Below, piece by piece: positions 17,532 through 24,677 of a stretch of 64,000 nucleotides of DNA. Every line of letters begins with the position of its first letter. Position 1 is the first letter of the stretch. Location of the stretch: the NCBI GenBank assembly GCA_003142855.1, contig PLNW01000050.1, positions 1 to 64,000 of the forward strand, in the 5' to 3' direction. The position numbers and the translations under genes were made by a program. Source of the DNA: Myxococcales bacterium. GTDB lineage: Bacteria; Myxococcota_A; Polyangia; Fen-1088. Under the pieces are notes generated by a model. The model saw nothing but the letters and a program-made list of their open reading frames with translations, had not been told where the DNA came from and searched no databases.

Positions 17532-18788
17532 ATGAGCACGTTTTTCGGTCACGGATCCATGGAGCAACGGCTCACCCCTAAAGATGTGAAGGACATCTGC
17601 GCGGCGACGTTGGCCGATCTTCCGCTCGACGGAAAACGCGTGCTCGTGCTCATCCCGGATCACACGCGACACGCTCCCATCGACCTGTTCTTTCATGTGT
17701 TGAGCGATCTGCTGCAATCTCGCGTCAGCGTGCTGGATTACATGGTGGCCACCGGCACCCACGCCGCCATGGAGCCGGATCGGCTCTACCGTCACATCGG
17801 ACTGACGCCGTCGGAACACGCGCAAAGCTACCCGAAAGTCCGCCTCTTCAACCACGAGCACCACAAACGCGACCAACTGATCTCGCTGGGCACGCTTGCC
17901 GGTGAAGAAGTGGCGCAGCTCACCAATGGGCTTTTCTCTCGCGACATTCCCGTCACGATCAATCGCAAGGCCACCGAGTACGACCACATTCTCATCGTCT
18001 CACCCGTGGTCCCGCACGAGGCCATGGGATTTGCCGGGGGCAACAAGTACTTCTTCCCGGGCATTGCGGGACTCGACGTGGTGGAGAAGTTCCACTGGCT
18101 GGCGGCGGTCATCACCAATCCAGTGGTCAACGGCGTGAAGGACACGCCCACCCGCCGGGTGATCAATCGCGCGGTGCAGTTTCTGGCCACGCCACGCACC
18201 TGCTTCGCCTTTGCCGTCGACGATCATCATCAGCTGGCCTGCCTGTTCGGCGGCGACCCCGCAGAATCCTGGTCGCGCGCGGCTGACTATTCGGCGCAAC
18301 TGCACATCAAGTACCTCGACAAGCCGGTTCGTCGCGTGCTGGGCTTGACGCCTTCCATCTACGAAGAGGTGTGGGTCGCGGGCAAGGCCATGTACAAGCT
18401 GGAGCCCATCGTGGCCGACGGCGGCGAGTTGGTCATCCACGGGCCGCACGTCAAGGCCGTGTCGTTCATGCACGGCAAGCAGATCGAACGCATCGGCTAC
18501 CACGTGCTCGACTACTTCGTGAAGCAGTGGGAGCGTTTCGCCGAGGAATCGAAGCTGATCCTGGCGCACTCGACCAACGTCAAGGGCATCGGCCGATTCG
18601 AGAACGGCGTCGAGTACCCGCGAATCACCGTGACCTTGGCCACCGGCATTCCCAAGGCGAAATGCGAAGCCATCAACCTCGCCTATCGCGACGTGAATTC
18701 GATCGACATTGAACGTTGGAAACAGGATGAAGACACCCTCGTCGTGGAAGAGGCCGGACAGGTGCTCTATCGTCTGAAGGACAAATAG
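17532..18788 (+). CDS. LarA-family nickel-pincer racemase/epimerase homologue, candidate mannonate/gluconate 2-epimerase
   Basis: 418 residues. LarA-type enzymes use a nickel-pincer nucleotide bound through a Lys to racemise or epimerise 2-hydroxyacids. Visible here are PDHTRHAP (residues 42-49), ATGTH (H77), FNHEHH (H108-H111), PHEAMGFAGGNKYFFPGIAG with the presumed cofactor Lys K172, and AGKAMYKLEPIVADGGELVI. The family includes sugar-acid 2-epimerases acting on gluconate, as I recall. Between an SDR that would make mannonate and a 6-phosphogluconate dehydrogenase plus a kinase, C2 epimerisation of mannonate to gluconate is the natural inference. The cofactor genes larB, larC and larE are not in the window. 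AGGAGA precedes the ATG. Confidence 0.85.
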   Translation: MSTFFGHGSMEQRLTPKDVKDICAATLADLPLDGKRVLVLIPDHTRHAPIDLFFHVLSDLLQSRVSVLDYMVATGTHAAMEPDRLYRHIGLTPSEHAQSYPKVRLFNHEHHKRDQLISLGTLAGEEVAQLTNGLFSRDIPVTINRKATEYDHILIVSPVVPHEAMGFAGGNKYFFPGIAGLDVVEKFHWLAAVITNPVVNGVKDTPTRRVINRAVQFLATPRTCFAFAVDDHHQLACLFGGDPAESWSRAADYSAQLHIKYLDKPVRRVLGLTPSIYEEVWVAGKAMYKLEPIVADGGELVIHGPHVKAVSFMHGKQIERIGYHVLDYFVKQWERFAEESKLILAHSTNVKGIGRFENGVEYPRITVTLATGIPKAKCEAINLAYRDVNSIDIERWKQDEDTLVVEEAGQVLYRLKDK

Positions 18789-18823
18789 CGCCGAAAGCGC
18801 AGTGACAGGAGCAGGAATTCAAC

Positions 18824-19906
18824 ATGAGCGACAGTTTGAACGTTCGCCCCGCAGGTGGTCTCGATTTCGTATCGGTCGGCGCCCTGGTGCACCGATTGGA
18901 TCCCGGCATTGTCCCCTGGCGCAAGGCTAGCAGTTGCCAGATCCACGTGAGTGGCGGCGAGTTCAACGTGGCCGCCAATTTGGCCGACTGTTTTCGCATG
19001 AACACCGGGATCGCGACCGCCATGGTGGATTATCCCATTGGCGACATGATTCACGAGCGGGTCCGGGCCATGGGCGTGACGCCGTTTTACAAGCGCTTCA
19101 AGCACAACGGCGTGAACGGGCCCAACATGGCCATGGTGTACAGCGATCGCGGGCACGGTGTGCGCGCGCCTGTCGTGTTCTACAATCGCAGCAATGAGGC
19201 CGGCGCGCAGCTCAAGCCTGGCGACTTCGATTGGGGCGCCATCTTCAAGAACGGCGTGCGCTGGTTCCACAGTGGCGGCATCTTTGCAGCCCTGTCCGAG
19301 ACCACCGGCGAGGTTATCATCGAAGGCATGAAGGCCGCCAAAGCCGCGGGCGCTATTTGCAGCTTCGATCTCAATTTCCGCGAGAAGCTGTGGAACATCT
19401 GGGGCGGGGCACACAAGGCGGCCGAGGTCGTCGGGCGCATCGTGGCCAATGCCGACGTGCTGGTGGGCAACGAGGAGGATCTGCAAAAGGGATTGAACAT
19501 TGCCGGCCAGGACGTCGAGAAGCGCTCCAAGCTCGACCCCGGTGCGTTCTTCGCCATGATCGACAAGGTCACGGCCAAGTTCCCGCAAGTCAAGGTCGTG
19601 TGCACGACCCTGCGCGAGGTTGCCTCGACCAATCGCCACGCCTGGGGCGCGGTGGCCTGGGTCAACGGCAAGACCCATGTTTCGCCCACCTGCGACCTCG
19701 ATGTGCACGATCGCGTGGGCGGCGGCGACGGCTTTGCCAGCGGCTTCATCTACGGACTGCTCTCCGGCGAATCAGCCGACGAAGCCCTCAAGCTCGGCTG
19801 GGCCCACGGGGCGTTGCTCACCACCACACCGGGTGACACCACCATGGTGACGCTGGAACAGGTGAAGGCCTTCGCCAAGGGCGGCTCGGCGCGCATTCAA
19901 CGCTAG
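18824..19906 (+). CDS. PfkB-family sugar(-acid) kinase
   Basis: 360 residues of ribokinase fold. Landmarks are SGGEFNVAANLADCF (residues 43-57), FDLNFREKLW (181-190, matching the DxNxRxxLW of KDG and fructokinase relatives) and GGGDGFASGFIYGLL with catalytic Asp D302. It is the last gene of the operon, 35 nt after the LarA homologue, with AGGA upstream. Two roles compete. A gluconate kinase would give 6-phosphogluconate for the adjacent dehydrogenase. A 2-keto-3-deoxygluconate kinase would need a mannonate dehydratase that is absent here. Sequence alone does not decide. Confidence 0.88.
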   Translation: MSDSLNVRPAGGLDFVSVGALVHRLDPGIVPWRKASSCQIHVSGGEFNVAANLADCFRMNTGIATAMVDYPIGDMIHERVRAMGVTPFYKRFKHNGVNGPNMAMVYSDRGHGVRAPVVFYNRSNEAGAQLKPGDFDWGAIFKNGVRWFHSGGIFAALSETTGEVIIEGMKAAKAAGAICSFDLNFREKLWNIWGGAHKAAEVVGRIVANADVLVGNEEDLQKGLNIAGQDVEKRSKLDPGAFFAMIDKVTAKFPQVKVVCTTLREVASTNRHAWGAVAWVNGKTHVSPTCDLDVHDRVGGGDGFASGFIYGLLSGESADEALKLGWAHGALLTTTPGDTTMVTLEQVKAFAKGGSARIQR

Positions 19907-20058
19907 CTAGAGTCTGTCGGGAAATTCGGACGGCTGATCGCGCTGGCTGGCCATCCCGTGGCGCTGCAGGCGTACAGGGGAGAATCCCTGCGATTTCCTG
20001 GTCCGTACCGACTTTTTGCGGCGTACAGCCCTCGGACCATTGCGCCTCGACTTGACGA

Positions 20059-20089
20059 ATGCATATAGTTACGCATAATTGGTATGCAT
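20059..20089. promoter_or_regulatory. Inverted repeat, probable VapB operator
   Basis: ATGCATA at 20059-20065 and TATGCAT at 20083-20089 form perfect 7-bp arms overlapping the vapB start. Antitoxins of this type usually repress their own operon through such a palindrome. Confidence 0.6.
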
Positions 20090-20276
20090 GAGAACCACGG
20101 TCGACCTTGACGAAGATCTGATGCGTTCCGCACTGGACGAGACGCACGCGCGGACGAAAACCGACGTTATCGAGATGGGGCTCCGCGCCCTGCTTGAACG
20201 TGAAGCGCGGCGAAGGCTGCGCGCCCTGGAAGGGAAAATTCCAGACCTGGCTGCCGTGCGGCGACGCAGGTCATGA
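20088..20276 (+). CDS. vapB: VapB-type ribbon-helix-helix antitoxin
   Basis: A 62-residue antitoxin beginning MRTTVDLDEDLMRSALDETH, the beta-strand and first helix of a VapB2-type ribbon-helix-helix domain. A basic C-terminus would contact the toxin. A TTG three codons upstream is an alternative start. It overlaps the toxin gene by 4 nt (ATGA), as usual for translationally coupled toxin-antitoxin pairs. The inverted repeat over its start is the likely operator. Confidence 0.85.
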   Translation: MRTTVDLDEDLMRSALDETHARTKTDVIEMGLRALLEREARRRLRALEGKIPDLAAVRRRRS

Positions 20277-20659
20277 AGCCGGTTCTGGTCGACACCTCTG
20301 TCTGGCGCTACTTCTTTGCTGGGCGAGCGACTGCTCGTCCTTTGGCGACACTCTTGGAAGAGGAGGGCATCGTTTTCGTGCATCCGCTGGTCGTGGGAGA
20401 GCTCGTCTTGGGTGGGCTTTCCTCGGATCAGGAACGCCTACTGCAAAGACTTCCGACCGTCGAATGGGTTCCCTACGAGGAGGTTCTCTCTTTCATAAAG
20501 CGACGTCGACTGGCTCGCCGGGGGATAGGCTGGGTCGATGCCGAGATCATCACCAGCGGCCTGACATCCGGGGCCGAGGTGTGGTCATTCGATCGCGCGG
20601 TCGTCGCGGTTGCTGGCGAGCTCGGCGCGGCGTTCGATGCGAATGTCGGAACATCGTGA
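20273..20659 (+). CDS. vapC: VapC-type PIN-domain ribonuclease toxin
   Basis: 128 residues with the PIN acidic residues in place: D7 in VLVDTSVW, Glu in VVGELVLGGL, Asp in GIGWVDAEII and Asp in VWSFDRAV. VapC toxins cleave tRNA or rRNA when freed from VapB. The module looks intact, with a coupled antitoxin upstream. It sits at the end of the uronate operon and may stabilise the locus. Confidence 0.88.
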   Translation: MKPVLVDTSVWRYFFAGRATARPLATLLEEEGIVFVHPLVVGELVLGGLSSDQERLLQRLPTVEWVPYEEVLSFIKRRRLARRGIGWVDAEIITSGLTSGAEVWSFDRAVVAVAGELGAAFDANVGTS

Positions 20660-21079
20660 CTCGCGACAGCCCAGCTGCGCGCGAGGTGAACCGGTCCACC
20701 GAATTTCGCAACGTGTAGTGCCCACGCGACTTGAGTGCGGTGGGCATTGGGCGTGAACACCCTCATTTTTAACCTGAACTGATGGGACGCCGACGCGGGT
20801 GCGATGGGATAGACTGTCTCGCGTGGTCGAGAGCCCCTCGTCAGAACCCAGAATACGCGGCAAGACCCGCCCCGGCTGGCTGCGCGGACGCCCTCCACGT
20901 CGCGCTGGCGCGGGTCGGGAGGGGGTCCCGGACGCTCAAACCCCTCATGGATTTACCTATGGTCTGTAAAGCGTTGAAAGAGCCGGCGGAGCCTGGCGGC
21001 CTGCGTGATTTCGTTGGGCAGGTCGATACCCGGTGCAAACGCCTGATCGATCTGTGCCATCAGTCACCTGCCTTTGGTG
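20660..21079. other. Gene-poor stretch after VapC
   Basis: No convincing gene is seen. A hairpin TGCCCAC(14 nt)GTGGGCA at 20719-20746 followed by CATTTTT may terminate the vapBC transcript. A 35-codon minus-strand frame at 20953-21060 (MAQIDQAFAPGIDLPNEITQ...) with AGGTGA upstream may be a micro-gene or a gene fragment. Confidence 0.4.
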
Positions 21080-21425
21080 CGAAGGTTGGGCTGTCGACGA
21101 CAATCCGGAGGTCCCTCGTACCGCACTGGTCGAGAATCTCCCCGGCGGGATCTAGCAGCCGGAAGACGTGAAAGCCGAAGGCAACCTGGAAACTGGCGGC
21201 GTGCGCTTCTACCAGATGACGGGCGCGGGACGGTGATCCGGCGCAACAAGTTCCACGACTTCTTCGACGGGCTCGGCATCTGCCCGACAGAATCAGCCGC
21301 AGCGACCAACGAAACCGACTTCTACGAAAATCAGAGCTACAACAACGGCGACGACGGCATCGAGACCGACGGCCGCTGTTCCAACGTCCGTCTCTGGGCC
21401 AACATCTTTCACGACACTCTCTCTC
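21080..21425 (+). pseudogene. Decayed right-handed beta-helix protein (lyase-like) fragment
   Basis: Pieces of one protein appear in shifting frames: NLETGGVRFYQMTGA near 21185-21225, then after a frame change TVIRRNKFHDFFDGLGICP and YNNGDDGIETDGRCSNVRLW up to about 21420. The NxxxxNxxDGI/NVRLWxNIF pattern is typical of parallel beta-helix carbohydrate-active proteins. Stops interrupt every frame, and the cupin gene begins on the other strand directly after it. A degraded enzyme of the same degradative locus is likely. Confidence 0.65.
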
Positions 21426-21434
21426 TGGCGCCTA

Positions 21435-21803
21435 TCAGCGCGCCTTGGCGTAGTCGCGCAGCCCCTGGAAGTCCACCACCACCACGGGTTCGTTGCCTAC
21501 TACCCAGGCGTCGTGCCCCGCCGTGAACATGGACACGTCCCCGGCCTTGCACTCGAACTCGGTGCCGTCGTCCATGCGGACCGCCAGCGTCCCCGACAGG
21601 TGGTACTGGAAATGCGGCGCCTCGCAGCTTGCAGTCTTGACGATCGGCTTCACGCTGGTGGACCACCTCCAGCCGGGCAAGAACGTGGCCCGCCCCACTG
21701 TGGCCCCACCCAGAGTCACCAACTCGACTTTTCCTCTGGGAAACTCCCGTACCTCCTCTGGCTTGCCGATGTGCTTGACCTCGGACTTTTCACCTGTGTC
21801 CAT
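21435..21803 (-). CDS. Cupin-domain protein
   Basis: 122 residues, a single small beta-barrel cupin. A metal-site-like segment APHFQYHLSGTLAVRMDDG is followed by the second cupin motif FECKAGDVSMFTAGHDAWVV. The start at 21803 is supported by GGAGAGGAGGG just upstream; the frame runs 30 codons further without such a site. Small stand-alone cupins are often sugar isomerases, dioxygenases or sensors. No specific activity can be assigned here. Confidence 0.8.
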   Translation of the reverse strand: MDTGEKSEVKHIGKPEEVREFPRGKVELVTLGGATVGRATFLPGWRWSTSVKPIVKTASCEAPHFQYHLSGTLAVRMDDGTEFECKAGDVSMFTAGHDAWVVGNEPVVVVDFQGLRDYAKAR

Positions 21804-21957
21804 GGCACCCTCCTCTCCCGCAGGCCCCCTTTCCCCGGCAGCAGCCGAGTACGTCATCTGGCCTGCTCGACTATTGGATGCCAGCCGTCGCATTGGGTAC
21901 TAGCCGCGAACATGCAAAGGTTGCGCGACTCACCGCAAGTCGTGCGGCCCAGGCTCC

Positions 21958-24585
21958 TCACTCGTCCTTGGGCCCGCGGTGCTGCATCTTTGCCAGCTGG
22001 ACCAGCTCGTTCTTGAGCCGCGTGGTTTCGCGGGTCGCCTCGTCGACGCCGCGCCAGGCGTACCACTCGGCCTGGTTGTCGGCCATCGACTCGATGGCCT
22101 CATAGTCCATGTCGGGATGGATCTGCAATAGGTAATCGCGCCGTTGGGCATCGACCAAGACGACTCGGTAGGCCTTAGCGGCGCGGGCCAGGATCTTGGC
22201 CGCTGCCACGGGCGCTACCTGCTCGCCCCGGCTGCCCGGTCCCAGCATCTCCTGCAAGCTGCGATAGGCGCGTTCGATGTCGGCGCGCGGAACGCTCCAG
22301 TGAACCCCCAGGGCCTCGAAGTGATCGACCCGATCGATCTTCGCGGCGCGCGCGTTCAGGTGGTCAGCCAGGGTTTCACCGCCCGCGTGCTCGGCCGGCA
22401 GCCATTCCAGCGCAGCGAAGATGTGCAGGACGAACAAGATCTGGATGGCCGTGTCCTTGCCGATCCCGCCGCGGGCGAAGATGTCCGAGGCGGACGTCAC
22501 CCCATCCATGACGTGCTCCACGAAGCGCAATTCCCGCGGGGACAGCCCCATGAGCGGGATGATGGGCGCACGGCTGGGCACCACGCGCGGAGCCTCGCCC
22601 AGGTGGGGCTCGATGATCTTCATGACATCGGCCAGGTTCAGCGAGCGCAGCGCCGAACGGATACCATGGATGACCACGCTGACCACGGGGATGCGCTTGA
22701 TGTTCGGGCGCTGGGGCACCTCGCCGGTAATTTTGTACTGGCCGTCGGGCCACTCGAAACTGCGGCGAAGCTGCTCCATTTCCAGCGGGCTACCACCCAC
22801 CCCGCCGCGAAGGATGGCGATGTTGGCGCGGGTGGATCGGCAGGTCAGCTTGAGAGTCCCATTCAGCTGCCGACGCCGGCCGATGGCCAGCAAGAGCACC
22901 GGAATGGGCAAGGGCGGTTGCATGCGCAGCGCCCCGCCCAACGCCAGCGCCGCCATGTCCTGCGCCGTGCGTGGATTCTTGAAGGCGCCCTCCGAGGGTA
23001 AAGTGGGCACTTTCACCGACGATGCCATCGGGCGTTCTGGCGCCAAAGCCGGCGGCGTGTCTGGGCGGCTCGCGGCCGGGGCCGATCGCGACGGGACAGG
23101 CTGGGGCGCATGGCTGGGCGAGACCACGGGATCGCGCCCCGCAGCCGGCCCCTGCTGCGAGACTGGCTCGACAGGGGCAGCCGCCATGTCGTCGACACTG
23201 GGTGGGGGCGTGATGATGGGCGCCTCGGGCGCCCGGGCCGAACCCTCCCGATACGTGGGCCGCAGGTCGCGTGCGAACTCAATTTCGGCCGGGGGTACCG
23301 CCGAATCTTGAGCCGTGGGCTGGTCGCTGACCCTCTCGGGTACAGCCTCGGCGCTGGCGTCCGGATTCGCGGCGGAGACAGAACCCGGTTCGGCCGAGAA
23401 AGACGGCGTCTCGAGAATCAGGTCCGGCGTGGGTGTGAAGGCAGGAGGCGGAACCGGCTGGCCCCAACCGGCGCCCGCTGTCACGTCGGTCGACAGTTCC
23501 AGCGCGTCGAGGATCTCGAGACGAATTTCACCCGTGGCCGCCGCGGCCAAGAAGGCTGCCCCGCGAGCCACGGCACCCTCGACGTCGCCCGCTTTGTATG
23601 GCTCGCGGCCGAACAGCCTGGCCACCTGCGCACGCACGGCCGGCATCCGGGCCAGACCACCCACAAGGATCAACCCCGTCACCTCGTTGAGTTCCATCCC
23701 CGCCTGGACCGCCGCCTCCCGACACACGGTTTCGATAGCGTCGAACAGAGGCCGCGCCACGCTCTCGACCAGCGGCCGATCAAGAGTGCCCACCTGCGTG
23801 CCCGTGACCCCGATGAGCGACGCCAAAAATGGCATGCTGACATCTACCATCGCCAGGGTGGAAAGGTTGATGCGCGCGTTCTCGCATTGCTCGCGCAGCA
23901 GGGCGTAGCAGATGCGGTTCTTCAGGATCTGGCGTTCGTGGTCAGGGGACACGCTGTGGGCCATGGCGCGAACCAGCTGGCCGTCCAGCCAGCTGGCGCC
24001 GATGGTCGCATCCACGCTGCGGCCCAGGGGCCTCACCTGGCCGGGCGCTAGCGCGATGATGGCAGCTTCCAACTTCCAGCTACCCACGTCCACCACTGCG
24101 ACGGTGCCCGTGAGCGCACGCTCGATCATGTGCGCGGCCGCGGCTAGGCTGGTCGAGACCGCGGTGCCGAGCGGCTTGACGCCGGCTCTGCCCACGGCCT
24201 CGTCCAGCGCCCGGCGCGCCTCGGGGCTGGCCCACGCCGCCCGTGACAGCGCCACCCCCTCGATCTCCGCCCCAGCGGCCGCCCGCCCCGCGCTGAGCGC
24301 CTCTTTGAGCAACCAAGAAACCAGTTCCTCGGGCAGGTAGCTGGTTTCGCCCAGCCTCACCGCGCCGCCGCCCAGATGGCGCGCGGGACCGAAGAGCACC
24401 TCACCGGGCGCCACCATCAGGTGCGCCCGAGCTGCCGATCCCACCAGCGGCCCGCTCCGGCCCAGGGCCACCACCGACGCAACATAGGCCTGCCCACCCG
24501 TGGCCGCTACCGGCGTAGCGCGACCCCGCTGCACACACGCGATGTGCAGACGAGCACTCCCTACGTCCACTCCAAGAACTGACAC
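21958..24585 (-). CDS. Hsp70-like ATPase fused to a DUF4388-type region and a degenerate J-like domain
   Basis: 875 residues. Residues 1-350 form an Hsp70/actin-type nucleotide-binding domain: phosphate loop 1 (MSVLGVDVGSARL), phosphate loop 2 (VAVVDVGSWKLEAAI) and the adenosine loop (LILVGGLARMPAVRAQV). No Hsp70 substrate-binding domain follows. Residues ~370-560 are Pro/Ala-rich and disordered. Residues ~575-760 resemble DUF4388 modules seen in deltaproteobacterial regulators. Residues ~770-850 resemble a J domain (HFEALGVHWSVPRADIERAY; AKAYRVVLVDAQRRDYLLQ) but lack the HPD tripeptide. A specialised signalling or assembly protein is likelier than a general chaperone. Confidence 0.75.
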   Translation of the reverse strand: MSVLGVDVGSARLHIACVQRGRATPVAATGGQAYVASVVALGRSGPLVGSAARAHLMVAPGEVLFGPARHLGGGAVRLGETSYLPEELVSWLLKEALSAGRAAAGAEIEGVALSRAAWASPEARRALDEAVGRAGVKPLGTAVSTSLAAAAHMIERALTGTVAVVDVGSWKLEAAIIALAPGQVRPLGRSVDATIGASWLDGQLVRAMAHSVSPDHERQILKNRICYALLREQCENARINLSTLAMVDVSMPFLASLIGVTGTQVGTLDRPLVESVARPLFDAIETVCREAAVQAGMELNEVTGLILVGGLARMPAVRAQVARLFGREPYKAGDVEGAVARGAAFLAAAATGEIRLEILDALELSTDVTAGAGWGQPVPPPAFTPTPDLILETPSFSAEPGSVSAANPDASAEAVPERVSDQPTAQDSAVPPAEIEFARDLRPTYREGSARAPEAPIITPPPSVDDMAAAPVEPVSQQGPAAGRDPVVSPSHAPQPVPSRSAPAASRPDTPPALAPERPMASSVKVPTLPSEGAFKNPRTAQDMAALALGGALRMQPPLPIPVLLLAIGRRRQLNGTLKLTCRSTRANIAILRGGVGGSPLEMEQLRRSFEWPDGQYKITGEVPQRPNIKRIPVVSVVIHGIRSALRSLNLADVMKIIEPHLGEAPRVVPSRAPIIPLMGLSPRELRFVEHVMDGVTSASDIFARGGIGKDTAIQILFVLHIFAALEWLPAEHAGGETLADHLNARAAKIDRVDHFEALGVHWSVPRADIERAYRSLQEMLGPGSRGEQVAPVAAAKILARAAKAYRVVLVDAQRRDYLLQIHPDMDYEAIESMADNQAEWYAWRGVDEATRETTRLKNELVQLAKMQHRGPKDE

Positions 24586-24677
24586 CGTTTCACACTGTCC
24601 CTTGGGCCTGATTGTAACAGAAGTGCCTCAAACCGGCACGGTGCCCTTGCCTTGAAGGACCCTGCCTCTGCCCGAAC

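Noticed and set aside
16143-17987. 614-codon minus-strand open frame opposite gnd and the LarA gene
   Set aside because: The plus strand encodes two well-conserved enzymes; the reverse frame has no recognisable domain and is a GC-rich shadow.
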